From UBA11889 sp002313255 (GTDB lineage Bacteria > Pseudomonadota > Gammaproteobacteria > Pseudomonadales > Azotimanducaceae): DNA of 52,652 nt. The number at the start of each line of letters is the position of its first letter. The stretch's first letter is position 1. Of the stretch, positions 18,606 through 26,738 are shown piece by piece. The position numbers and the translations under genes were made by a program. The notes beneath the pieces are model-generated. The model was not told the DNA's origin, searched no databases, and was given only the letters and a program-made list of their open reading frames with translations. The stretch lies in assembly GCA_913045265.1 (NCBI GenBank), contig CAJWQX010000016.1, positions 1-52,652 of the forward strand, in the 5' to 3' direction.

Positions 18606-18728
18606 TCATCCATGCCGATTTTCTAGCCAGCCGACGATAAGGTCAGCGACGTGCGTCCTGCCACCATCGGGGCCTGCAGGTAATGGTCGCCGCGTACCAT
18701 CGCTTCTGCGCCGCCAATCAATCTTCAT
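18606..18728 (-). CDS. Possible small basic ORF (40 aa)
   Basis: A 40-residue ORF begins MKIDWRRRSDGTRRPLPAG and ends WLENRHG. It is supported mainly by a perfect AGGAGG seven bases before its ATG, in a region with no other reason for such a site, 18 bases after the PNPOx-like gene. I do not recognise it. A second frame starting at TTG 18721 gives an equally short, more neutral peptide, so coding is uncertain and the AGGAGG could be chance. It is too short for family assignment. Confidence 0.3.
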   Translation of the reverse strand: MKIDWRRRSDGTRRPLPAGPDGGRTHVADLIVGWLENRHG

Positions 18729-18746
18729 GGGCGAACCTCCTAATCT

Positions 18747-19172
18747 CTACTGCCCTGTTCGAATTCTCTCGGGCTTAAGCGTCATCAGACAGAATGTGTC
18801 AGGTGCGGATTGCCACGAAGAAAGTACGGCTCGTTGTTGATCGTTATCCAGGTCCCAGTACCGATCGGCAAGTCGCGTGGCGAGTTCAATGCCGCCGTTA
18901 TCACAGAGATCAATCGGACCGTCAAAGGCCACCCATGCTTCAGGCTCCCCGACCGCGTTAGTGACAAGTACCGAGGCTATCGGATCACGCTTGATGCGGT
19001 CGATCTTGGGCGTTTCTCTTCCCGCGAACATATGCACATTTGTCCCGGTCCACTCAAACCAAACCGGAACGCCTATCGGTACACCACGGTCACTGTTGGT
19101 GATCAAAATCGCAAGGCGTGGTTCCGCGAGAAATTCTTCGCGTTGCACGTTGTTCCTGAAGGGATTGGTCAT
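18747..19172 (-). CDS. Pyridoxamine 5'-phosphate oxidase-like (split-barrel flavin-binding) protein
   Basis: This 141-residue protein has the split-barrel fold of the PNPOx/F420-flavin family. The start RNNVQREEFLAEPRLAIL, the strand GVPIGVPVWFEW and the phosphate-binding-like segment RETPKIDRIKRDPIASVLV are typical. Such proteins bind FMN, F420 or haem and reduce or oxidise small substrates, and the sequence does not decide which. ATG 19172 with an upstream GGGGCGA is chosen over ATG 19187 and 19193, which add a few residues. A 171-residue open frame on the other strand here is antisense shadow. It lies downstream of the small membrane protein and amidase genes on the same strand. Confidence 0.82.
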   Translation of the reverse strand: MTNPFRNNVQREEFLAEPRLAILITNSDRGVPIGVPVWFEWTGTNVHMFAGRETPKIDRIKRDPIASVLVTNAVGEPEAWVAFDGPIDLCDNGGIELATRLADRYWDLDNDQQRAVLSSWQSAPDTFCLMTLKPERIRTGQ

Positions 19173-19345
19173 GAATGCTCGCCCCATGGTCACTGGATTA
19201 ACTATGCTAGCAGCAACGATGGGTATCTCGGGGTCTCAGGTCCCGACCTAGAAATCAACCGAGGATCACTCTCAACGTCCGATGGCAACAAGGTCTTCGT
19301 GAAAGATTACGAGCGAACCAATTGACTAACCCTCAACCGGTGAAT

Positions 19346-19591
19346 TTAGAACAGCACTTGTCCAAAACGCGCTAAGGACAGAAACATGCCTATCAAAAGT
19401 AAAACCAGACCGATCCTAAAAAGACGCTTTTTGTAGGCCTTGGCGTAAAACGACAGCCCCATCAAACCAATGCCGAGCGATAAGAAAGCAGTTCCGAGCT
19501 CCGAAAAGGTCCCATAAAGAACGAGATAAAGGGACAGAACGCCGTAAACTATCCCCCCGCTCCACAGGATAACTTTTCCCCAATTACTCAC
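19346..19591 (-). CDS. Small integral membrane protein
   Basis: I do not recognise this protein. From GTG 19591 it has 81 residues and about three transmembrane segments (GGIVYGVLSLYLVLYGTF, LGTAFLSLGIGLMGLSFY, IGLVLLLIGMFLSLARF) with a short basic loop KAYKKRLF between the second and third. The frame is open upstream into the amidase gene, to GTG 19669, but that longer start would overlap the amidase by more than 40 bases and adds a charged, non-conserved-looking stretch. The gap to the amidase stop is 34 bases, so the two are probably cotranscribed. Function unknown. Confidence 0.6.
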   Translation of the reverse strand: MSNWGKVILWSGGIVYGVLSLYLVLYGTFSELGTAFLSLGIGLMGLSFYAKAYKKRLFRIGLVLLLIGMFLSLARFGQVLF

Positions 19592-19625
19592 ATGTTCAGC
19601 GCCAGTAAAACGCTCATCTCGTGAC

Positions 19626-21023
19626 CTATTTGGTACTCGGATCAATCGGCGTAATCGTATCCACGGCACGCTCTATGCATTCACCGGCTAGCAGGCATAG
19701 GTCGTCCCGCCAGAGATCTGCATAAATCTGGATACCTGTGGCTAATCCTTCAGAGACGCCGGTGGGCAGGGCCAATCCGGGGATTCCCAATGCGTTGCCT
19801 GGCACGATAAACCGTAACGTATCAATCACTAGCTCGGCACCCGTGACCGGAACCAAATCGGCGTTACAAGGAAACGGTAGATTGGTCCAGGTCGGACCTA
19901 AAATGACGGGGTATTCCGTCAAAAACTCCGACCAAATCGCTCGTAATCGTTGCCGCTCACCTAACATCGCGTTGAGCGACCCACTTCCAGGATTAAAGTA
20001 TTTCTCCACTTCGATTAGTTGTTGATGTAGTTCCGGTGAAATCACGTTACTCATTTCCTCAAGACCATCAGCCATACCTTCTAGCAAGATGTTTCCCCAA
20101 ACATCTAACACCCGCTCAGTTTCTGGCGGTTCTACCGGCGTTACTTCCCAACCTTGGTTGGAGAGAATCTCTCCAGACCTCTCGATTGCTGCAATCGTCG
20201 CCGGTGGTAATTCGCACCCCGGTATCGAGGTGACGATGCCCGCTCTTAACGGGCTGGGCACGGGGCCTGTTAACGGTACGTCCACGGTCCTTGGGTCCTT
20301 TGCGTGGCGACCTGCGATAATGGATAAACCAAGCCGCAAATCCGCAACTGTTCGAGCCATGGGTCCGTCCGACACAAATTCCATGCTGGCAGCTCCCAAA
20401 CCTCCGACTTCGGACTCGACCACAAAGGGCACGCGCCCGGCGGTTGGTTTTAGAGAAGCAATACCACAACAGTAGGCAGGGTTTCTTAACGACCCACCGA
20501 TATCGTTGCCGAGACCCATCGGTGACATGCCTGTCGCAATGGCTGCAGCTTCACCGCCACTGGAACCGCCAGGCGTGCGGTTCTTGTCCCATGGGTTATA
20601 CGTTCTTCCACGAAGAGGATTCTCTGTATCGATACGTAGTCCGACCTCGGGGAGGTTCGTACGCGCGATGGGTATGGCGCCCGCACTATTCATGCGGTCC
20701 ACAATCGGTGAGTTGGTGCCCGGGATCGCATCAGCGAGCGACGGCAGTCCCTGGGTTGTCGGCGTCCCAACTAAGTCGATGTTCTCTTTGATCGTATACG
20801 GCACGCCATGCAGCGGGCGCAAACGTTCGACAGCGTCGGCCGTGTCTGCAGCGTCCGCTTGCTTCAATGCGCTTTCCTCTAGCGTCAATGTGATGGCATT
20901 CACGTCATCGTTAACTTCGGCAATTCGCGCTAAGTGGGCCTCAACAACGTCGCGACTGGAAACCTCGCCTCGGTATATAAGCCCAGCGAGTTCTGTGGCT
21001 GACCGCCGACATAATTCGTTCAA
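19626..21023 (-). CDS. Amidase-signature family amidase
   Basis: This 465-residue amidase has the complete Ser-cisSer-Lys triad: Lys79 in GVPYTIKENID, cis-Ser154 in TPGGSSGGEAAA and Ser178 in GNDIGGSLRNPA. There is no signal sequence, so it acts in the cytoplasm, unlike the amidase at 4457. The residues around the triad (RTNLPEVGLR) resemble aliphatic or general amidases more than GatA, and no GatB or GatC is present. It lies between the MFS transporter and a small membrane protein on the same strand, suggesting import or export of an amide substrate or product. The exact substrate is unknown. Confidence 0.92.
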   Translation of the reverse strand: MNELCRRSATELAGLIYRGEVSSRDVVEAHLARIAEVNDDVNAITLTLEESALKQADAADTADAVERLRPLHGVPYTIKENIDLVGTPTTQGLPSLADAIPGTNSPIVDRMNSAGAIPIARTNLPEVGLRIDTENPLRGRTYNPWDKNRTPGGSSGGEAAAIATGMSPMGLGNDIGGSLRNPAYCCGIASLKPTAGRVPFVVESEVGGLGAASMEFVSDGPMARTVADLRLGLSIIAGRHAKDPRTVDVPLTGPVPSPLRAGIVTSIPGCELPPATIAAIERSGEILSNQGWEVTPVEPPETERVLDVWGNILLEGMADGLEEMSNVISPELHQQLIEVEKYFNPGSGSLNAMLGERQRLRAIWSEFLTEYPVILGPTWTNLPFPCNADLVPVTGAELVIDTLRFIVPGNALGIPGLALPTGVSEGLATGIQIYADLWRDDLCLLAGECIERAVDTITPIDPSTK

Positions 21024-21148
21024 TTCGTTTCCCTCGTTTAATCTACGCTCAACCGATATTAAGCGGAAAAGAAAGACTAGGCATTCACATGGCTCGCTGG
21101 GTTACAAGCATTAGGATAACTTCCCGAGAAAAGATCCAAAGTGATCCC

Positions 21149-21171
21149 CGCGTATTCAGAACTTCTACGCG
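21149..21171 (-). terminator. Hairpin at the end of the MFS gene
   Basis: CGCGTA and TACGCG form a perfect 6-bp stem around an 11-base loop, beginning at the MFS stop codon. There is no T tract after it on the minus strand, so it would be at best a weak or Rho-assisted terminator or a processing hairpin. Confidence 0.25.
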
Positions 21172-22316
21172 TGATCGAGGTTAGGCTTAGCCGCCCCTTT
21201 CGTTCTTGAGTAGAGCATAACCACCGTCGTCGTAACGGCCGTCAATAACAACAGCGAGCTATTCGTAATAAAGGGTGCGGCGACATGCCATTCGTCGTAA
21301 AGCCAGCCGCCGACCAGCGGACCACAAGCGGCTCCAGCACCCCGAACAAATTCGTAACGGGCAACGGTACGCCCCCGGTTGAGCGCTGAGGTTCGAGACG
21401 TTATGAGCGCGTCGAGTTGCGGAGTGACCATGCACCACGCGCCGACCAAAACGGTATAGACAAGTATCAACATCCATACCGACGGTAGAAATGGGAAACT
21501 ACCGTTTGCGATGGCGGCCAAGGCTAAACCAAAGACAACGACCCTATATCGACCAATTCGATCGCCCCAAGCGCCAGCTCGGGACGGAAGAAATGCGTAA
21601 AGAATCCCTCCGGCCATAACCGCACCAAGCATTGTTGGCTCAAGTTCGAAGCGGTCCGTAAGCAGAATCAGAAAAACAGGACCAATAAGCGCTTCAGCCA
21701 ATGCGACTGTGGCGACCAGGGCCGAGAGGGCTATACCGTTGATATCCCAAGGTGTGACTAGACTCGGTTGTCCTTCAGCCTTTGTCTCGGGTACCCGACG
21801 CCAAGTCTGTGCCAAAGCAATAAGTGAAAGTGCTGCGTATCCGAGGAATGACCATTGCCACGCCGACGCCAAAGGGAGAAATCCGATTAAGGTAAACCCG
21901 AAGAACGCGCCAAACATGCTTCCGCGCGCGGCCTGTTCCGTCAATCGCCCCATGATTCTGGCGCGATGCTGGTTCGGTACGGTGTCGGCAACCATCGTCC
22001 GCAACGTCAACCACATCATGGCGGCACCGATGCCATGGAATACGCGCCCCGCGTATAAGTGAGGTAGGTCAATACTTCGACCAAACACCAACATACAAGC
22101 AACGAAACTCGTTAACGCTAGCAAGAGTAGCGGTCGCCTTCCGTAGCGGTCGAGTGCCCGACCCGTCAGGGGTCTAACAATTAAAAGCACTGCCGTAAAT
22201 ACGCTAAACAAGCCCCCTATCGCGGTAGCGGACGCTCCCAATTGACGAGCATAAATAGGAAGCAGGATCGACAACATCCCAAGAGATGCCGATGCCAAAA
22301 GTATCGGTCGATACAA
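21165..22316 (-). CDS. Major facilitator superfamily (MFS) transporter
   Basis: This inner-membrane secondary transporter has about 12 transmembrane segments. The first loop carries the MFS signature-like RPLTGRALDRYGRRPLLLL, and the mid-protein loop has GAWGDRIGRYRVVV. TTG 22316 is the first usual start and gives 383 residues, but the frame stays open upstream with natural-looking sequence (VSIDDPNFEEPGFL), and a perfect AAAGGAG lies at 22364-22370. The only start-like codons upstream are ATC 22349 and ATT 22400, so the true start is unclear. A 16-base perfect palindrome covers the TTG. The substrate is unknown; the amidase follows downstream after 141 bases. Confidence 0.87.
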   Translation of the reverse strand: MYRPILLASASLGMLSILLPIYARQLGASATAIGGLFSVFTAVLLIVRPLTGRALDRYGRRPLLLLALTSFVACMLVFGRSIDLPHLYAGRVFHGIGAAMMWLTLRTMVADTVPNQHRARIMGRLTEQAARGSMFGAFFGFTLIGFLPLASAWQWSFLGYAALSLIALAQTWRRVPETKAEGQPSLVTPWDINGIALSALVATVALAEALIGPVFLILLTDRFELEPTMLGAVMAGGILYAFLPSRAGAWGDRIGRYRVVVFGLALAAIANGSFPFLPSVWMLILVYTVLVGAWCMVTPQLDALITSRTSALNRGRTVARYEFVRGAGAACGPLVGGWLYDEWHVAAPFITNSSLLLLTAVTTTVVMLYSRTKGAAKPNLDHA

Positions 22317-22330
22317 GAACCCGGGTTCTT
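22315..22330. repeat. 16-bp perfect palindrome at the MFS gene start
   Basis: AAGAACCCGGGTTCTT is self-complementary over 16 bases and covers the TTG at 22316. It could be an operator for a dimeric regulator between the MFS and epoxide-hydrolase-like genes. It is also explained as coding sequence if the MFS protein starts further upstream (EEPGFL), so its regulatory meaning is uncertain. Confidence 0.3.
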
Positions 22331-22558
22331 CAAAATTCGGGTCATCGATTGAGACTTGGACGACTCCTTTGAAAGGGGGTTTGCCCTGCTTTACCTGAAT
22401 GGCCTTCTCTGGTTACCGGCATCCGATGTGGCGGCGATACTACTTTCGTCGGTTCGTTTCGGAGGGAATAGGCATACCAAACGCAACAGATTATAGGTAT
22501 CGCTTCATTCACGGTAGAGTTCTATCGATAGATCGCAGCTCGATATCTGGAGACAGGA

Positions 22559-23512
22559 ATGGAATTTATAGAAGCGAGAAACGGTGACATAGTTTTACGA
22601 GTGGCCATCAAAGGAAGCGGCCCGGTTGTACTCTGCGTTCATGGGTGGCCCGAACTCTGGTATTCCTGGCGACATCAAATTTCTCATTTCAGCGAGCTCG
22701 GCTACACGGTCGCGGCCATGGATGTTCGCGGTTATGGAGGCAGTTCCAAGCCGGAATCTATCTCGGCTTACTCCATAAAAAATCTCTCAAGCGACGTGGC
22801 TGCCATCATCAGAGAAATAAGCAACGGCCCAGTGGTTTTGTTGGGTCACGACTGGGGGGCACCCATCGTCTGGAATACTGCACTACTGTATCCGGATCTT
22901 GTTAGAGCCGTGGCTGGATTGAGCGTCCCTTATACCCCGGGTAGCGACACCGCGTTCATAGACATGGCAAAACAACTCTACGCTGATCGCTTCTTCTATC
23001 AGATCTACTTTCAAACGGAAGGTATCGCGGAGGCAGAACTTGAAGCCGATGTTCCTGCTGCGTTACGCAAAATCTATTACGCCATTTCTGGCGATGCACC
23101 GTCGGGCACATGGTTGACTGACAAACCCGGCGATTCGCAATTATTGGATGGTATGGTCGACCCGGATCCGTTCCCGACGTGGCTTACAACTGCGGATCTA
23201 GAAAAATATAGCAATGCTTTCCAGACGGGGGGTTTCCGCGGCCCGCTAAACCGTTATCGAGCACAAGGTTTCGACATCGAGGAACTGGTTGCGATACGAG
23301 GTCAGACAATCCAGCAACCCGCTTGCTTTATTGGCGGGGAAAAGGATCCGGTACGACACTTTGTGACCGGATTCGATATGTATGCTAATCCAGGGACGGC
23401 ATGCGACGATTTTCGAGGAAGCACGATCATCGACGGCGTTGGCCATTGGGTTCAGCAGGAGGCCCCAACTGAGACTAACGCTGCACTGAAGACCTTTCTC
23501 AGTTCACTTTAA
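22559..23512 (+). CDS. Alpha/beta hydrolase, epoxide-hydrolase-like
   Basis: This 317-residue hydrolase resembles soluble epoxide hydrolases. HGWPELWYSW (28-37) is the oxyanion/cap motif HGxP, the nucleophile elbow GHDWGAP has Asp98 as nucleophile (Asp, not Ser, distinguishes epoxide hydrolases and dehalogenases from esterases), and GVGHWVQQEAP contains His296. The charge-relay acid is probably in GGEKDPV. It would open an epoxide to a diol, possibly one made by a nearby monooxygenase. ATG 22559 has GGAG seven bases upstream. It begins a run of plus-strand genes to 28600. Haloalkane dehalogenase is a less likely alternative because the HGxP and WYSW context is epoxide-hydrolase-like. Confidence 0.88.
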   Translation: MEFIEARNGDIVLRVAIKGSGPVVLCVHGWPELWYSWRHQISHFSELGYTVAAMDVRGYGGSSKPESISAYSIKNLSSDVAAIIREISNGPVVLLGHDWGAPIVWNTALLYPDLVRAVAGLSVPYTPGSDTAFIDMAKQLYADRFFYQIYFQTEGIAEAELEADVPAALRKIYYAISGDAPSGTWLTDKPGDSQLLDGMVDPDPFPTWLTTADLEKYSNAFQTGGFRGPLNRYRAQGFDIEELVAIRGQTIQQPACFIGGEKDPVRHFVTGFDMYANPGTACDDFRGSTIIDGVGHWVQQEAPTETNAALKTFLSSL

Positions 23513-23577
23513 TCGTCGTCTGAACGGCGACGGTCTGGAGTATGATTTAGGGCCGTGGAATTAACCGAGGGCGAAGG

Positions 23578-24525
23578 GTGGCCGAACAGAGATTGAGTTA
23601 CGACGACGTTAAGGCGTCCCGCGCCAAAGCGATCGGAACCGGTGTTAGCCAACCAGATCCGGACAAGCTCGCGCGGGAAACGACCTTGGAAGAATTGGAC
23701 TCTCTTGGCTTAAACGCGAACCTTGCCGAGCTCGAATCCGTCGGTTACACGACCATCAAAGGAGCGCTCTCGCCTGAGCTAGTTGCTCGCGCCCGAAAAT
23801 CAATTATCCGAGCCATGGAACGAAAAACCGGTGCAAACGTTGATATCGAGACGGAATCAGGCGAAATATTCAATGGCGTTTCTTTAGCACACTATCTGCT
23901 GTTTGAAGACGAAGTGTTTGAGGAAATCGCGCTGGCACCCTCGCCGCTCGCACTAATCAATTATCTCCTGGGTCGAAGCTGCAAACTTTCGAGCATGACA
24001 TGCCATTTCAAGGGTCCAGGCGGGGCCTGCCTACCGTTGCACTCGGATAATGGCAACGGAATACCGGCGCCCTTTTCTATGACCTCGCAAGTTGCCAACG
24101 TGAACTATGCGCTCACGCCGTACAGCGAAGAAGCCGGTGCCCTCGGCATGGTCCCTGCAAGTCATCGGTTGTGTCGACAGCCGAGGCCCGATGAAGTCAT
24201 GCTGGGCGGCGATCACGGCAACCCCAACGCGGTCGCGATGAATTTAGAGCCCGGTGACGCCGTCGTCTGGCACGGCAATACGTGGCACGGTTCCTTCGAG
24301 CGAACGGTACCGGGCATCAGGATGAATCTAGCGACTTACTTTGCCCGGCATTACGTTGTTACGCAGGAGAAATTTGGTGAATACGTGCCCCCTGAAGTGA
24401 TCAAGCGACACGCAAACAATCCGCGCATGTTGCGCCTGCTGGGCCAGGAACAAGGTTATGGGTGGGACGCTGGCGGTCCGGACTGGGCAAAATTCGCAAC
24501 AGCGCCTCGTGGTCAGTTCGACTAA
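23578..24525 (+). CDS. Phytanoyl-CoA dioxygenase (PhyH) family Fe(II)/2-oxoglutarate oxygenase, HxD type
   Basis: This 315-residue protein has a PhyH-like double-stranded beta-helix core. The iron triad appears complete: His155-Ser-Asp157 in CLPLHSDNG and the distal His237 in NTWHGSFER, with Arg248 (PGIRMNL) placed to bind 2-oxoglutarate. The GxxPxSH segment (GMVPASHRL) is typical. Reaction: substrate hydroxylation coupled to 2-oxoglutarate decarboxylation. Start is GTG 23578 with GAGG about seven bases upstream. An N-terminal 50-residue extension precedes the domain. It is followed by a second, clearly different PhyH gene, so they are not a recent duplicate. Substrate unknown. Confidence 0.9.
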   Translation: MAEQRLSYDDVKASRAKAIGTGVSQPDPDKLARETTLEELDSLGLNANLAELESVGYTTIKGALSPELVARARKSIIRAMERKTGANVDIETESGEIFNGVSLAHYLLFEDEVFEEIALAPSPLALINYLLGRSCKLSSMTCHFKGPGGACLPLHSDNGNGIPAPFSMTSQVANVNYALTPYSEEAGALGMVPASHRLCRQPRPDEVMLGGDHGNPNAVAMNLEPGDAVVWHGNTWHGSFERTVPGIRMNLATYFARHYVVTQEKFGEYVPPEVIKRHANNPRMLRLLGQEQGYGWDAGGPDWAKFATAPRGQFD

Positions 24526-24666
24526 GGTAAGTTGAAACTCACACCACATATCGCGAATGGCAATCTAAACCATTCACTGTACGCAGTAACGTTTCAGAAC
24601 GAATCACGAAGATTGCGGTGAAAATCGTGAACAATAAGTGTTTTTTTCACTTGGAGATCGGGAACC

Positions 24667-25470
24667 GTGGCGGCTAAAGCTGAAATACCTGTCTTTGAAT
24701 CTGGTGTCGATTTGAGTTTAGTCAAAGGAGCACTGGACGAATCTGGTTGCGCGGTCATTCGAAACGTCCAGGCCCCGGAATTAACTCAAGAAGTGAAAGC
24801 TGAACTCGGTGATTCTCTGGGGAAGAGCCGTGTCCAGGAAGACGATTCCGCAGAGGATTTTTATCCCGCCAAGACTCAACGATTGCCCGCGCTACTCGCC
24901 CGGTCGAAAGGCGCCCAAAGGATGGCGACACATCCGACCATACAATCTCTGTGTGAACATCACTTGGGCAACAACTGCGAACGGTTCCAGTTGCACGTTT
25001 CCGCCGCAGTCAATATCGGACCTGGGGCAAGGGAACAAGTCTTGCACCGGGAAGAGGACGCTTTTCCGTTCTTTGAAATACCAAGACCAAATTTGGTCAT
25101 CGCCACCATGTGGGCCATGAGTGACTTCACCCACTCAAACGGCGCTACATTGCTCGTGCCGGGAAGTCATCGCTGGCAGACGGGTCGTCAGGCAACGCCA
25201 GATGAAGTCGCGCAAGCGGACATGCCTGAAGGTTCGGTCATGATCTGGTTGGGCGGTACACTTCACGCCGCAGGAGGCAACAGTTCAAACGAGTGGCGCT
25301 ACGGAATTATTCTTTCTTATTCCCTGGGTTGGTTGCGCCAGGAGGAAAATCAATACCTGAGCTTGCCACCCGCTCTTGCTAAGAACGTGTCCGACGAAGT
25401 CAGAGAACTGGTTGGCTACCCAATGCACGGGTCGTTAGGATTTTACGATCCCCGAATAGCGAAAATATAG
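24667..25470 (+). CDS. PhyH-family Fe(II)/2-oxoglutarate oxygenase with HxE iron motif
   Basis: This 267-residue PhyH protein lacks the usual Asp: the first iron motif reads His127-Arg-Glu129 (VLHREEDAF) where HxD is expected. The distal side is intact (GGTLHAAGGNSS with His200; NEWRYG with Arg211). The tail SYSLGWLRQEENQYL closely resembles SWLRQQENQYVGIP of the HQD-type PhyH at 41411-42313, so the two are the same subfamily and the Glu is a real difference. Start GTG 24667 has GGAG ten bases upstream; TTG/ATG alternatives are absent nearby. Glu can sometimes replace Asp as ligand but often lowers activity, so function is uncertain. Part of the 22559-28600 plus-strand run. Confidence 0.88.
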   Translation: MAAKAEIPVFESGVDLSLVKGALDESGCAVIRNVQAPELTQEVKAELGDSLGKSRVQEDDSAEDFYPAKTQRLPALLARSKGAQRMATHPTIQSLCEHHLGNNCERFQLHVSAAVNIGPGAREQVLHREEDAFPFFEIPRPNLVIATMWAMSDFTHSNGATLLVPGSHRWQTGRQATPDEVAQADMPEGSVMIWLGGTLHAAGGNSSNEWRYGIILSYSLGWLRQEENQYLSLPPALAKNVSDEVRELVGYPMHGSLGFYDPRIAKI

Positions 25471-25606
25471 CAGTGCGGCTGACAGGCGATTTACGCTATC
25501 GCCCGCGCAAAGATAGTTGTATTGCCTCTAGTACCTTTTGCAGGCCAAGCGGAAACAAAGGAATTAGATACGTCCACTGTGGCGCAATCGAGTCAAGTTA
25601 AACCCC

Positions 25607-26614
25607 ATGCGCTTTGGCATCTTCGACCACATGGAATTCCGTTCAGGTAGCCTCGCCGAATTATACGAGGAGCGGCTGTGCATGTTGGAGTTTGCCGACG
25701 AGGCCGGGTTCTGGTGCTATCACAAAGCCGAACATCATTTCATACGCCTTGATGCCGCTCCTTCAGGCACCGTGTTTCTGGCCGCAGCCTCACAACGTAC
25801 GGAAAAAATCCGCCTGGGTTCACTCGTCTTATTGCTACCGTTCTACGAACCGCTGAGACTTATCGAAGAAGTCTGCATGCTCGATCATCTCTCGAAGGGT
25901 CGCCTCGAAATCGGCGTCGGCAAAGGCATATCGCCCGCCGAGCATACCCTCTGGGGAGAGGATCCAGAAACCGCGCGAGAACGCTTCGAAGAAGCGTTCG
26001 AGCTCCTACGGACCGGTCTAGCTAACACAACATTTAGTTACTCTGGTAAGAACCATGAATTTGGAAACATCTCCCTACCCCATCGTCCGCTGCAACAACC
26101 CCATCCTGGCTTCTGGTATCCGGGTAACGTCGACTACGCCGGCAAACATCGTCTCAACACCATCACGGCCGGACCTCCAGAAGCCATCAAGAACGCTATA
26201 GCCCATTTTCGGACGCAGCTCGAGCAGCCCGACGCCGACTGGAATCCTGGCGTAGTTGACCCGGTCATTGGCGCGACACTGCATATTTACCTAGCCTCAT
26301 CCAAGCAAGGCGCGTTGGAAAGAGTCCATCAGGCCTACCCCGCATACCACCGAAACTTGGTGACGTTGTTTGAGCGCTACGACATACCGTTCACCGATCC
26401 GAGCCTGGGTGGCAATACGGAGCTTGCGTTGCAATTAGGGGTTCTGATTGCCGCTGCTCCAGAAAACGCCATCGAACAAATCGAACACTTAATTAGCGAG
26501 ACAGGAATCGAATACCTGACGTTATCTTTTGCTTGGGGAGATCTTACGCACCAGGAGACGATGGACTCACTTCAACTATTCGTGAAGGAAGTCATGCCTT
26601 ACTTTCAGCGATAG
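25607..26614 (+). CDS. Luciferase-like monooxygenase (LLM) family flavin oxidoreductase
   Basis: This 335-residue TIM-barrel enzyme belongs to the bacterial-luciferase-like group that uses FMN or F420. It starts RFGIFDHMEF, has WCYHKAEHHF, TEKIRLGSLVLLLPFYEPLRL and HLSKGRLEIGVGKG, all standard LLM segments. Members oxidise aldehydes, alkanes, chelators or sulfonates with reduced flavin, and the exact substrate cannot be told. No separate flavin reductase is seen nearby. It lies in the plus-strand run after two PhyH genes; the gap of 136 bases before it may hold its own promoter. A second LLM protein at 42529-43401 is of a different subgroup. Confidence 0.9.
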   Translation: MRFGIFDHMEFRSGSLAELYEERLCMLEFADEAGFWCYHKAEHHFIRLDAAPSGTVFLAAASQRTEKIRLGSLVLLLPFYEPLRLIEEVCMLDHLSKGRLEIGVGKGISPAEHTLWGEDPETARERFEEAFELLRTGLANTTFSYSGKNHEFGNISLPHRPLQQPHPGFWYPGNVDYAGKHRLNTITAGPPEAIKNAIAHFRTQLEQPDADWNPGVVDPVIGATLHIYLASSKQGALERVHQAYPAYHRNLVTLFERYDIPFTDPSLGGNTELALQLGVLIAAAPENAIEQIEHLISETGIEYLTLSFAWGDLTHQETMDSLQLFVKEVMPYFQR

Positions 26615-26631
26615 TCGAAGCGGAATCGACT
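26613..26631 (+). terminator. Hairpin at the LLM stop codon
   Basis: AGTCGA and TCGACT form a perfect 6-bp stem with a 7-base loop that begins at the stop codon of the LLM gene. The sequence after it is T-rich only in part (TGTAGTTGTT), so it is a weak terminator candidate. Confidence 0.3.
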
Positions 26632-26738
26632 TGTAGTTGTTATCAAGTAACGCTTTATGATGCTCTACATGGCCTCTTCCTAGAGATAACGATGAACCAT
26701 ACTACGTCTTTACAATTGTACGGAGTGCGTACCGAGTG

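Noticed and set aside
18810..19325. 171-residue plus-strand ORF
   Set aside because: It is antisense to the PNPOx-like gene, which has clear family motifs; the ORF resembles nothing and has no ribosome binding site.
20506..21114. 202-residue plus-strand ORF
   Set aside because: It is antisense to the amidase at 19626-21023 with a full catalytic triad; the Ser-rich composition is a shadow feature.
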